Assembly: GCF_042743185.1 (NCBI RefSeq)
Contig: NZ_JBHYMS010000004.1
Span: forward strand, 148,090-212,089
From: Inquilinus sp042743185
Lineage (GTDB): Bacteria > Pseudomonadota > Alphaproteobacteria > DSM-16000 > Inquilinaceae
DNA length: 64,000 nt
Reading direction: 5' to 3'
Shown here: positions 17,338 through 25,495 of the stretch, piece by piece
Position numbering within the stretch: position 1 is the stretch's first letter
Layout: each line of letters begins with the position of its first letter
Position numbers and translations under genes: made by a program
The notes under the pieces: generated by a model
Told to the model about the DNA's origin: nothing
Databases searched by the model: none
What the model saw: the letters and a program-made list of their open reading frames with translations, nothing else

Positions 17338-18062
17338 GCCGCGACCTTCTTGCCGAGATAGACGTCGCGCACCCGGCCGTCGCGCAGCACCGCGTCGACC
17401 GTGTCCTCCATCAGCACCCGGCCCTGGTGGAACACCGTGACCGTGCGCGCGATCATGCGGATGAACTGCATGTCGTGCTCGACCACCACCAGCGCGCGGG
17501 ACTGGTTGATCTCGCGGATCAGCTCGGCGGTGCGCAGCACCTCGTCATGGGTCATCCCGGCCGCCGGCTCGTCCAGCAGGATCAGCTCCGGATCTGCCGC
17601 GATCACCGTGCCGATCTCGACCCACTGCCGCTGACCGTGCGACAGCTGGCCGACCAGCGTCCCGGCCTGCGCGGTCAGGCGGATCTTCTCCAGCACCTCG
17701 TCGACCACGGCGGCCGTGCGCAGCGGCGTGTGGGTGCGCCGGGCGCCGAGCCAGATGTTCTCGCGCACCGACAGCCCGTTGAACACGTTCGGCACCTGGG
17801 TCTTGATGCCGACGCCGAGCCGGGCGATCTGGTGCGGGCTGGCGCCGGCGACCGGCCGGCCGCGGAACATGATCGTGCCGGCGCTGGGGGCCAGCTGGCC
17901 GGTCAGCATCTTGAAGAAGGTGCTCTTGCCCGCGCCGTTCGGCCCGATCAGGCAGCGCAGCTCGGCCTCGCGCAGGGTGAAGTCGACCTCGCTGACCGCG
18001 GTCACGCCGCCGAAGCGCATGGTCAGGGCCCTGGTCTCGAGCAGGGGGACCGGCGTCGCCAT
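17334..18062 (-). CDS. ABC transporter ATPase, UrtD/LivG type
   Basis: A 242-residue ATPase with Walker A GPNGAGKST, a Q-loop region IKTQVPNVFNGLSVRENIW, signature LSHGQRQWVEIG, Walker B LILLDEPAAGM and H-loop VVVEHDMQFI. The LSHGQ variant in place of LSGGQ is normal for UrtD. It lies one base after the permease gene and is coupled to the UrtE-like gene by a four-base overlap. Confidence 0.9.
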   Translation of the reverse strand: MATPVPLLETRALTMRFGGVTAVSEVDFTLREAELRCLIGPNGAGKSTFFKMLTGQLAPSAGTIMFRGRPVAGASPHQIARLGVGIKTQVPNVFNGLSVRENIWLGARRTHTPLRTAAVVDEVLEKIRLTAQAGTLVGQLSHGQRQWVEIGTVIAADPELILLDEPAAGMTHDEVLRTAELIREINQSRALVVVEHDMQFIRMIARTVTVFHQGRVLMEDTVDAVLRDGRVRDVYLGKKVAA

Positions 18063-18063
18063 G

Positions 18064-19113
18064 TCACTCGGCCTCCTTCAGCGCGCCGAGGCTGTCGGCG
18101 GCCCGGCCGGCGCGCCGGCGGAGCAGGGCGACCAGCCGGCCGCAGAGATCCTGCACCGTCGGCACCAGCCCGCGGCGCAGCAGCAGCACGAAGGCGATCA
18201 GGATGACGCCGAGCACCAGGTTGGCGTTGAACGCCTGCTGCGTGCCGATCTGTGCCACCAGGTACTGGATCAGGACGCAGCCGATCACCGGCCCGATCAG
18301 GGTGCCCAGGCCGCCGACCGTGACCCAGATGATGATCTCGGCCGACAGGGCGAGGCTGAAGATCGTCGGGCTGACGAAGGCGCCCCAATTGGCATAGAGG
18401 CAGCCGGCCAGCCCGGCGATGCCGCCGCCCACGACGAACACCGCGAGCTTGGTCAGACGCGGGTCGTAGCCCAGCAGGGCGGCGCGGGTCTCGTTCTCGC
18501 GGATCGCCACCGCCACCCGGCCGAAGCGGCTGGCCAGCAGCAGCCGCAGCAGGACGTAGACCAGGATCAGGGCGCCGCCGGTGACGAACCACAGCTCCTC
18601 CGGGTCGAGGAGATAGTCCGGGTTGCCCGGCGCGTTCAGGCCGGGGATCGACGGCATGCCGTTGAAGCCGCCCAGCGCCGCCGTGCCGATGCGGTACTCG
18701 TCGCCGGCGGTGGAGTTGATCAGGTTGAACAGGATCAGCGTCACCGTCAGCGTGATGACGCCGAGATAGACGTCGCTGATCCGGCCGTAGAACATGAAGT
18801 AGCCGAGCACCAGGGCGAACCCCGCCGGCACCAGCACCGCCAGGACCACGGCGCCGGTGCTGTCGCCGAAATTGATCGCGGCGACGGCATAGGCATAGGC
18901 GCCGAGGCCGAAGAAGGCGGTCTGGCCGAAGGACAGGATCCCGCCATAGCCCCAGATGAAGCCGAGGCTGAGGGCCAGGATGCCCATCGCCGCGAACAGC
19001 GTGTACTGCATCAGGTCGAAGATCTCGACTTGCTGCGGCATCACCACGACGGCGGCGATCGCCGCGGCCAGCGCCGCCGCCTGCGCCAGTTTGGCGAGAG
19101 GATGCGAGGTCAT
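18064..19113 (-). CDS. Branched-chain/urea-type ABC permease, UrtC/LivM type
   Basis: A 349-residue permease with about ten hydrophobic segments. It contains SLGFIWGYGGILSFGQTAFFGLGAYAYA, split here as the conserved GYGGILSFGQ and FGLGAYAYA parts, and the coupling-helix region AIRENETRAALLGYDPRLTK. Its start is set at 19113, where ATGA is shared with the stop of the UrtB-like gene, although a longer open frame runs through that gene. Together with UrtB it forms the transmembrane channel. Confidence 0.9.
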   Translation of the reverse strand: MTSHPLAKLAQAAALAAAIAAVVVMPQQVEIFDLMQYTLFAAMGILALSLGFIWGYGGILSFGQTAFFGLGAYAYAVAAINFGDSTGAVVLAVLVPAGFALVLGYFMFYGRISDVYLGVITLTVTLILFNLINSTAGDEYRIGTAALGGFNGMPSIPGLNAPGNPDYLLDPEELWFVTGGALILVYVLLRLLLASRFGRVAVAIRENETRAALLGYDPRLTKLAVFVVGGGIAGLAGCLYANWGAFVSPTIFSLALSAEIIIWVTVGGLGTLIGPVIGCVLIQYLVAQIGTQQAFNANLVLGVILIAFVLLLRRGLVPTVQDLCGRLVALLRRRAGRAADSLGALKEAE

Positions 19114-19976
19114 AGGCTGCGCCCGAAGAAGCGGCCGGAGATGCCCTGGGGCAGCACCCGGATCAGGATGATGGCCGAGACGAACAGGGTCACCTCGCCG
19201 AACACCGGCGTGGTCAGATAGGCCGCCATCTGGTTGATGAAGCCGAACAGCCCGGCGGCCGAGGCGGTGCCGGCCAGGATCGCCGAGCCGCCGCCGACCA
19301 CGGTGATGAAGGCCTTGGCGACATAGGCCGCCCCCATTGTCGGCACCACGCCGGAGACCGGCGCCAGGAGGCCGCCGGCCAGGCCGGTGATGGCGGCGCC
19401 GACGGCGAAGGTGGCCATGTAGACCCGGTTCGGGCTGACGCCGAGGGCGGCCGCCATATTCGGGTTCTGCATCGTCGCCCGCGCGATCAGCCCGAGCCGG
19501 GTGTAGCGCAGCACCGCCCAGACCGCGGCCAGCAGCAGCGCCGCCATCGCCACCAGGAACAGGGTGTACAGGCTGGAGCGATAGGCGCCGATCGAGAAGC
19601 CGCCGAGCGGCGTCGGCACGCCCTGGATGGTGTTGCCGTAGATCGTCGTCACCAGCCCGACGATGAACAGGCTGAGGCCCCAGGTGGCGAGCATGGTGTC
19701 GACCAGTCTTCCGTACAGGAAGCGGATCAGGCAGCGCTCCACCACCAGGCTGACCGCGCCGACGAACAGCGGCGCCACCACCAGCATCGCCACCCAGACG
19801 TTCACCCCGGCATTGGTCGAGACCACGGTGGCATAGGCGCCGAGCATCAGGAACTCGCCATGGGCCAGGTTGATGATGCGCATCATCCCGAAGATGACGG
19901 CCAGGCCGGTGCACAGCAGGATCAGGGACGCGACGCCGTTCAGGACGTCGAGCGCGAGTATGGCGGCGAGCTCCAT
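19110..19976 (-). CDS. Branched-chain/urea-type ABC permease, UrtB/LivH type
   Basis: A 288-residue permease. The N-terminal motif MMRIINLAHGEFLMLGAY (about 30-47) and the coupling segment RATMQNPNMAAALGVSPNRV are typical of LivH/UrtB proteins. About eight hydrophobic helices. It lies 14 bases after the binding-protein gene and overlaps the UrtC-like gene by four bases. Confidence 0.9.
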   Translation of the reverse strand: MELAAILALDVLNGVASLILLCTGLAVIFGMMRIINLAHGEFLMLGAYATVVSTNAGVNVWVAMLVVAPLFVGAVSLVVERCLIRFLYGRLVDTMLATWGLSLFIVGLVTTIYGNTIQGVPTPLGGFSIGAYRSSLYTLFLVAMAALLLAAVWAVLRYTRLGLIARATMQNPNMAAALGVSPNRVYMATFAVGAAITGLAGGLLAPVSGVVPTMGAAYVAKAFITVVGGGSAILAGTASAAGLFGFINQMAAYLTTPVFGEVTLFVSAIILIRVLPQGISGRFFGRSL

Positions 19977-19990
19977 CGACCCGGCCCCGC

Positions 19991-21232
19991 TCAGACCTTG
20001 ATCACGTATTGCTGGTTGTCGGTCGGCTTCTCGATCAGGTTGCAGACCGCCGCGGTGTCGGCGGGCGGCTGCTGCTCAAAGGTCTCGACCACCGAGAAGT
20101 GCCGGTCCTTGACGCTGCCGAGATAGGCGTTGCGCGTGGCGTGATGGGTGGCGTGGTCGAGCACGACCTTGCCGGTCGGCCCGTCGAAGCTGATGCCGGT
20201 CTCCAGCGCCTCGATCACCTTCATGCGGTCGAGCGAGCCGGCCTTCTTCACCCCTTCGAGCCACAAATAGAAGCCCTCATAGGTCGCGGCGGCGATCTCG
20301 GAGATATAGGGGATGTCGGCGCCGAACTTGTCCTTCAGCTTCTTGACATAAGTGGCGCTGGCCGGGGTCGTCAGCTCCTCGAAATAGCCGTAGGCGGCGA
20401 GCACGCCGTCGCTCTCCTGCGCGTCCAGCGTGGTCTGCTCGTTGACCAGGCCGAAGGTGGTCGAGGCGATCGGGATCTCCTTCTTCATCCCGGCCGAGGC
20501 CCATTGCCGGTAGAAGGCGGTGTGGTTGCCGCCGACCAGGGCCGACAGGATGATGTCCGGCTTGGCCGCCTGGATCTTGCTGATCGTCGGGCCGAAATTG
20601 GTCACGTCCAGCGGGAAGAAGTCGGTCGACAGGACCTCGCCGCCATTGTCCTGGACGTATTTGGTCATCCACTTGGCGGTGATCTGGCCGTAATTGTAGT
20701 CGGCGGCGATGATGTAGGCCTTCTTGCCCCAGCTCTTCATCGCCGAAGGGACCAGCTTCTCCACCGTCTGGGCCGGGGTGGTGCCGGTGCAGAAGATGTT
20801 GCGGTCGCAGACGCCGCCCTCGTACAGCGTGTTGTAGAAGTACAGCACCTTGAACCGGTCGAAGATCGGCCGGATCGCCTCGCGCGAGGCCGAGGTGATG
20901 CCGCCATGCACGATCGCGACCTTGTCCTTGAGCGCGAGCTGCTGGGCGTACTGGCTGTACATCTGGATCGTCGACTGGGTGTCGTAATGCACCAGCTTCA
21001 GCGGCCGGCCCAAGAGGCCGCCGGCGGCGTTCGCCTCCTCGATCGCGAGCTGCAGGCTGGCGACCATCGGCACGCCGGTGGCCGCGATCGGGCCGGACTG
21101 GTCGTGCAGGCTGCCGACCAGGATCGGGTCGTCGGCGCCGAGGGCGCCGTGCCGCAGGATCGCCGGGCCGGCCAGGAGGCCGGCCGCCGACAGGGCCGTG
21201 GTTTTCAGAACGTCACGCCGCGAGATCCGCAT
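19991..21232 (-). CDS. Periplasmic amide/urea-binding protein of ABC transporter (FmdD/UrtA type)
   Basis: A 413-residue Peripla_BP_5 protein. It starts at 21232 with an AGGAGAG ribosome-binding site; an upstream extension of the frame has none. The N-terminus MRISRRDVLKTTALSAAGLL is a twin-arginine-type signal, cleaved near AILRHGALGAD. The mature protein begins ILVGSLHDQSGPIAATGVP and contains IVHGGITSASREAIRP and YNTLYEGGVCDRNIFCTG, typical of UrtA, FmdD and AmiC-like binding proteins. With a downstream amidase the ligand is most probably a short amide rather than leucine. Confidence 0.88.
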   Translation of the reverse strand: MRISRRDVLKTTALSAAGLLAGPAILRHGALGADDPILVGSLHDQSGPIAATGVPMVASLQLAIEEANAAGGLLGRPLKLVHYDTQSTIQMYSQYAQQLALKDKVAIVHGGITSASREAIRPIFDRFKVLYFYNTLYEGGVCDRNIFCTGTTPAQTVEKLVPSAMKSWGKKAYIIAADYNYGQITAKWMTKYVQDNGGEVLSTDFFPLDVTNFGPTISKIQAAKPDIILSALVGGNHTAFYRQWASAGMKKEIPIASTTFGLVNEQTTLDAQESDGVLAAYGYFEELTTPASATYVKKLKDKFGADIPYISEIAAATYEGFYLWLEGVKKAGSLDRMKVIEALETGISFDGPTGKVVLDHATHHATRNAYLGSVKDRHFSVVETFEQQPPADTAAVCNLIEKPTDNQQYVIKV

Positions 21233-21271
21233 GAGCCGCCTCTCCTGCCGTCGATTTTGTGAGTTGGATAT

Positions 21272-21300
21272 ATATGAAACGGCAATTAATGAGATGGCAA
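21272..21300 (-). promoter_or_regulatory. Candidate promoter of the amide-transport operon
   Basis: On the minus strand TTGCCA (21300-21295) and TCATAT (21277-21272) are 17 bases apart, about 40 bases before the binding-protein start. The block is AT-rich and carries ATTGCC twice as a direct repeat, which may be a regulator site. Confidence 0.45.
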
Positions 21301-21329
21301 TAGATTTATCAACCGACGCCGCAGCCGGT

Positions 21330-22277
21330 TCAGAAGCTGGCGATGACGCGGAAGTCAAGCCCGTCGGCCTCGGCCAGATGCACGGCCCGGCGAGGCGCCG
21401 GCCGCGGCCGCCCCGCCAGGGCGTGCAGCGCGTCGTAGCAGGACTGGCAGAAGGAATTCGGGGTCGGCGCATGGGCCCCGAAGCTGTCGTGATAGCGCTC
21501 GAGAAAGCCGTCATTGCCGGCCGAGCGCAGCGTCGCGAGATAGGTCGCGGTGATGTGGAGGCCGGCCGAGGCGTCGGCGCCGATGCCGTACAGCACGGTC
21601 TCGTCGGTCGCCAGCGCGAAGCGGAGATGGCGGCGGTCGAGCCCGGCTGCGGCGAATTCGCGGTTGAAGGCGATCGCCTCCTGGCCCAGCAGCAGCAGGA
21701 TCACGACATCGGCCCGGGTCCGCCGGATCGCCGCGAAGACCGGATCGTAGTCCCGCGCGCCGTAGGGCAGGAAGCTCTGCCCGACCAGCGTGCCGCCGCC
21801 GTCGCGGATCAGCGCGCGGGCGACGGCGCTCGACACCTGCGGCCAGACATAGTCGTTGCCGACGATGAAGAAGCGCCGGGCGCCGCGCCGCTCCGACAGC
21901 CAGTGCAGGCCAGGCTGCAGCAGCTCGGCTGCGGTGACGCCGGTCGCCGTCACGCCGGCCTCGATCCGGCCGCCCTCATATTGCGGGGTGTACAGATAGG
22001 GCCGGCGGCCGCGCACCGCCGCGGTCACCGCCTCGCGCATGTCGCTCGGATGCATGCCGACCAGCAGGTCGACCTCGTCCAGCACGATCAGGTCGTCGGC
22101 CGCCTCCGCCGCCTCCGCCACCGTGCCGCCGGCATCGCCGAGGACGAGGTCGATCGGACGGCCGCGGATGCCGCCGCGGGCGTTGATCTCCGCGACCGCC
22201 AGCAGGGCGCTGGCTTCGGTCGAGGGGGACCACAGGCCGGCCGGCCCGTCCCGCGGCAGCAGCAACCCGATCTTCAC
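21330..22277 (-). CDS. AmiC-like ligand-binding protein without signal peptide
   Basis: A 315-residue Peripla_BP_5 fold protein starting with GTG at 22277. It begins directly with the first beta strand (KIGLLLPRDGPAGLWSPST), with no hydrophobic leader, so it should stay in the cytosol. Other landmarks are AVAEINARGGIRGRPIDLVL, DEVDLLVGMHPSDMREAVTA and YTPQYEGGRIEAGVTATG. In Pseudomonas AmiC, the same fold acts as the cytosolic amide sensor that restrains the antiterminator AmiR. Here it sits directly upstream of an amide transporter operon, but no AmiR-like ANTAR gene is seen. It may be first gene of the same operon, 97 bases before the exported binding protein. Confidence 0.78.
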   Translation of the reverse strand: MKIGLLLPRDGPAGLWSPSTEASALLAVAEINARGGIRGRPIDLVLGDAGGTVAEAAEAADDLIVLDEVDLLVGMHPSDMREAVTAAVRGRRPYLYTPQYEGGRIEAGVTATGVTAAELLQPGLHWLSERRGARRFFIVGNDYVWPQVSSAVARALIRDGGGTLVGQSFLPYGARDYDPVFAAIRRTRADVVILLLLGQEAIAFNREFAAAGLDRRHLRFALATDETVLYGIGADASAGLHITATYLATLRSAGNDGFLERYHDSFGAHAPTPNSFCQSCYDALHALAGRPRPAPRRAVHLAEADGLDFRVIASF

Positions 22278-22592
22278 GCCATGTCCCTCGCAGGCCGGCC
22301 TCGCAGGCTGGACGCGCCGACGGAGTGCCGCATCGCCCGTCGAGCGCGGCTTCGAGTCTGTCGACGACGCGAAGCAATGTGCATGCCATCCCGGCGACAT
22401 GGCCCCCGGATGGGCTCCTGCCGCTCCGGCCGTCGCCGGCATGGCGCAAAAATCGGCGGGGCGATCCCGGGTGCCCATGTTCTGGGCAAGGGTGGCCGCC
22501 GGGGACGAAAGTCCTGTCGGTCTTGAAAGCCGGGCCAGTCCCGCGTATTTACTTCCGAACTCATCTAATGAAATTTCGATGGTCGAGAAGTC
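22278..22592. other. Divergent intergenic region between AmiC-like and MarR genes
   Basis: A 315-base control region. The last 50 bases before the MarR start become AT-rich (about 22545-22590) and include CATCTAATGAAATTTCGATG, whose ends form a short inverted repeat and could be a MarR operator. I see no gene and no clear leader hairpin. Confidence 0.35.
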
Positions 22593-23015
22593 ATGCCGCC
22601 GGAGCGCCTGGAAGATCACCTGGCCTATCTCATCGCCGGCGTGAACCGTCAATTCGAGGAAGAGCTCAGGGAGAAGCTGCGTCCCCAGGGGGTGCCGATC
22701 GAGCAGTCCCGGGTCCTCGGCCTGCTCGCCGACGGCCAGGGCCGGCCGATGACCGAACTGGCCGAGCAGGTCTTCGTCGAGGCGCCGACCCTGACCAAGA
22801 TCATCGACCGCATGGTGGCGCAGTCGCTGGTGATCCGCGCGCCCGACCCGAACGACCGGCGCCGCGTGCTGATCTACGCCACCAGGCGGGGCCAGGCGCT
22901 GTGGCAGAAGATCGGCGGCTACGCGACCGAGCAGCAGAAGCGCGTCCTCGACCGCCTTTCCCCCGGAGACCTCGCCCGCCTGACCGAGATCCTGCGCGGC
23001 CTGATCGCGGAGTAG
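22593..23015 (+). CDS. MarR-family transcriptional regulator
   Basis: A 140-residue winged-helix regulator. The DNA-binding part is MTELAEQVFVEAPTLTKIID followed by RMVAQSLVIRAPDPNDRRRV (wing), with the flanking N- and C-terminal helices that make the dimer interface. It is divergent from the AmiC-like gene and may control it or the downstream ABM and dehydrogenase genes. Ligand is unknown. Confidence 0.87.
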   Translation: MPPERLEDHLAYLIAGVNRQFEEELREKLRPQGVPIEQSRVLGLLADGQGRPMTELAEQVFVEAPTLTKIIDRMVAQSLVIRAPDPNDRRRVLIYATRRGQALWQKIGGYATEQQKRVLDRLSPGDLARLTEILRGLIAE

Positions 23016-23021
23016 GGGATC

Positions 23022-23166
23022 AGAGACCGTTTGGAAATGCGCTGGTGTGAGTCGGCTGGCGGTGGTTTCGAGAACCGGAGCGCAGCGGACGTTTGGGTCC
23101 GTGAGCACCGGAAGCGCAGAAACCGCCGTCAGACGGCCGCACCAGTAGCATTTCCAAGCGGTCTCT
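23022..23166. repeat. 145-bp imperfect palindrome
   Basis: The left arm at 23022-23047 (GAGACCGTTTGGAAATGC, then GCTGGTG) is the near-perfect reverse complement of the right arm at 23140-23166 (CACCAGTAGCATTTCCAAGC, then GGTCTCT). Inside, GGTGGTTTC and GAAACCGCC, and GCGGAC and GTCCGT, continue the pairing, so the whole block can fold into one long hairpin. Its right end overlaps the stop of the ABM gene. It looks like a dispersed palindromic element or a shared terminator of two convergent genes. Confidence 0.7.
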
Positions 23167-23465
23167 CACCGTTTCGTGCTGACCTCGTCGCAGATGTGCA
23201 GGATCACCGGCCCGTCCAGGATCGGCGTTGCCGCGGCGAAGAAGGCGGCGACGGAAGCGGAGTGGTTGTGCTTGTCCATGGCGGCGCGGTCGCGGAACCG
23301 CTCATAGGTGGTGAAGACGGCCGGCGCCTCGGCGTCGCGGGAGACGAAGAAGTCGATCGTGCCGGGCTCCGCGGCCCGGACATGCGCCGTGACGGCGAGG
23401 AGCGCCGCCTGCAGCTCGGCCTCCGCCCCCGGTTTCGCGCGCAGGATCGCCGTGATCGTGATCAT
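23166..23465 (-). CDS. ABM-fold (YgiN-like) monooxygenase-family protein
   Basis: A 99-residue dimeric alpha-beta-barrel protein. MITITAILRAKPGAEAELQAA, EPGTIDFFVSRD, FTTYERFRDRAAMDKHNHS and the C-terminal strand VILHICDEVS follow the antibiotic biosynthesis monooxygenase (YgiN) pattern, including the His in HNHSASVAAFF. Members oxidise quinols or protect against reactive intermediates. It is a single gene, convergent to the MarR gene. Confidence 0.85.
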   Translation of the reverse strand: MITITAILRAKPGAEAELQAALLAVTAHVRAAEPGTIDFFVSRDAEAPAVFTTYERFRDRAAMDKHNHSASVAAFFAAATPILDGPVILHICDEVSTKR

Positions 23466-23559
23466 CCCGTCCGGTCTCCCATGGCTGGATTTATCCGCTG
23501 TACCGTAATTTCAGATTGTTGAATATTCAACTAACTGAATCACTGAGAAGGAAGCCGGA

Positions 23560-24636
23560 ATGCCGGGGATGCGTCGGGCGCTGCTGCGCCGGGTCGGGGA
23601 GCCGCTGGAGATCGGAACCGCGGCGGTACCCGAGCCGGGTCCGGGCGAGATCCTGATCCGGGTCGCCGCCTGCGGCGTCTGCCATTCCGACCTGCATGCG
23701 GTCGACGGCGACTGGGGCGAGCCGCCGAAGATGCCGCTGATCCCCGGCCATGAGGCGACGGGCCACGTCGTGGCGCACGGCCGGGGCGTCGACCGGCCGG
23801 CGCTCGGCGCCGCCGTCGGCGTGCCCTGGATGGCCGGCGCCTGCGGCCGCTGCGCCTGGTGCCGGGCGGGGATGGAGACGATCTGCCCGGAGGGCGGCGC
23901 CACCGGCTTCAGCTGCGACGGCGGCTATGCCGAGTACATGGTGGCGCGGGCGGATTTCGTCGGCCTGATCCCCGACGGGGTCGATCTCGTCCGCATCGCC
24001 CCGATCCTGTGCGCCGGGGTCACCACCTATCGCGGCCTGCGGCGCAGCGAGGCCCGGGCCGGTGACTTCGTCGCCATCGTCGGCGCCGGCGGCCTCGGCC
24101 ATGTCGCCGTGCAATACGCCCGCGCCATGGGCTTCCGCCCGATCGTGCTCGACGTCGACCCGGCCAAGCTCGACCTCGCCCGGCGGCTCGGTGCCGAAGC
24201 GGTGATCGCAGCCGGGCCCGACGCGGCCGGGGCCGTCACCGCCCTGACCGGCGGCGGCGCCGCTGCGGCGATCGTCACCGCCCCGGCGCCGGCCGCCTTC
24301 GAGCAGAGCCTGGCCCTGATCCGGCCCGGCGGCACCGCCGTCTTCATCGGCCTTCCGGGCGGCGAGCGGGATGCGATCCGGCTGTCGATCGCCGCCATCT
24401 CCAACTGGGAGAAGTCGATCCGCGGCTCCAATGTCGGCACCCGCCAGGACCTGCAGGAGGCGGTGGATTTCGCGGCCCGCGGCCTTGTGACGGCCACGGT
24501 CGAGACGGTGCCGCTCGAGCAGGTGAACGAGGCGCTGGCGCGGCTGCGACGGGGACAGGTCGCCGGCCGGCTGGTGCTCGACCTCGGCGGAGAAGGCGCA
24601 GCGCGGCAGGTGGACTCGAAACAGGTAAGCGGGTGA
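23560..24636 (+). CDS. Zinc-dependent alcohol dehydrogenase
   Basis: A 358-residue medium-chain dehydrogenase. Catalytic zinc ligands are in CGVCHSDLHAVDGDWG and PGHEATGHVV; the structural zinc cysteines are in GACGRCAWCRAGMETIC. The NAD(P) Rossmann motif is VGAGGLGHVAVQYA (about 175-190). The layout is that of AdhP/AdhA-type primary alcohol dehydrogenases that oxidise short-chain alcohols. It is a lone gene between the ABM gene and the convergent sulfurtransferase. Confidence 0.9.
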   Translation: MPGMRRALLRRVGEPLEIGTAAVPEPGPGEILIRVAACGVCHSDLHAVDGDWGEPPKMPLIPGHEATGHVVAHGRGVDRPALGAAVGVPWMAGACGRCAWCRAGMETICPEGGATGFSCDGGYAEYMVARADFVGLIPDGVDLVRIAPILCAGVTTYRGLRRSEARAGDFVAIVGAGGLGHVAVQYARAMGFRPIVLDVDPAKLDLARRLGAEAVIAAGPDAAGAVTALTGGGAAAAIVTAPAPAAFEQSLALIRPGGTAVFIGLPGGERDAIRLSIAAISNWEKSIRGSNVGTRQDLQEAVDFAARGLVTATVETVPLEQVNEALARLRRGQVAGRLVLDLGGEGAARQVDSKQVSG

Positions 24637-24679
24637 AGAGAGTGGTCGAGCTACAGGTCGGCTCGTCGACGTCTGCTCC

Positions 24680-25495
24680 TTATCCGATCGCAAGATCCGC
24701 TCGGGCCGCCCATTCGTGCCAGGAGCCGACGAACACCGCGACGTCTCGATATCCGGCGAGCCGCAGGCCGTAGAGGGCCGTCGCGGCACGGGCGCCGCGG
24801 TGGCAATAGGTGATCACCTTCTTGTCCGGCGACAGCCCGGCCGCCGCGGCCAGGGCGGTGATCTCGGCCGCCGGCCGGTAGCGGCCGCCCTCCAGCAGAT
24901 CCTCCCAGAACAGGAAGGCGGAATGCGGGATGCGGCCCGGCCGGGCGCAGCACGGATGGACGAAGCTGCCCTCGTGCTCGCTGCGGCGGCGGACGTCGAG
25001 CAGCGTCGCCCGGCCGGGATCGAGCCCCACGACCTCGTCGATGGTGGCGACGAGGTTGAGCCGCGGCGCCGGCGGTTCCGGCAGGGCCGCGCCGGCCGTC
25101 ACCGCCAGGGCAGGGCCGGTGCCCGGCCGGGTCGGGCCGCCGCCGGCGATCCAGGCGTCGATGCCGCCGTCGAGGATCAGCCCGCCGGGCAGGCCGAGGA
25201 ACTCCTGGAACCACAGCCCGCGCGGCGAGATCATGCCGGTCGCCTGCTCGAAATGGACGACCGGCATGCGGCCGTCGATCCCTGCCGCCGCGAAGGCGCC
25301 GGCCGCGGCGCCCGCCATGGCGGCGATGCCGGACGGGTCGCTCTGCGGGATGAAGTAGTCGTAGACGTTCAGCCCGATCGCGCCGGGGATGGTGGCCCGC
25401 CGCCACTCCGCCTCGGGCCGCACATCGGCCAGGATCAGGCGCTCGCCGGCGGCGAGCCGGTGGCGCAACTCGGCGGCGCCGATGGTCACGGCCAT
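24680..25495 (-). CDS. Two-domain rhodanese-type sulfurtransferase
   Basis: A 271-residue SseA-like protein. The N-terminal inactive rhodanese domain has LILADVRPEAEWRRATIPGA and ends near GGIDAWIAGGG; the C-terminal domain has ATLLDVRRRSEHEG and the active loop VITYCHRGARAATA with the catalytic Cys. The loop sequence CHRGAR differs from the CGSGVTA of classic 3-mercaptopyruvate sulfurtransferases, so the donor is uncertain. It is the last gene of the long sulfur/peptide operon and overlaps the cyclodeaminase-family gene by ten bases. It may capture sulfur released by the desulfhydrase. Confidence 0.85.
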   Translation of the reverse strand: MAVTIGAAELRHRLAAGERLILADVRPEAEWRRATIPGAIGLNVYDYFIPQSDPSGIAAMAGAAAGAFAAAGIDGRMPVVHFEQATGMISPRGLWFQEFLGLPGGLILDGGIDAWIAGGGPTRPGTGPALAVTAGAALPEPPAPRLNLVATIDEVVGLDPGRATLLDVRRRSEHEGSFVHPCCARPGRIPHSAFLFWEDLLEGGRYRPAAEITALAAAAGLSPDKKVITYCHRGARAATALYGLRLAGYRDVAVFVGSWHEWAARADLAIG

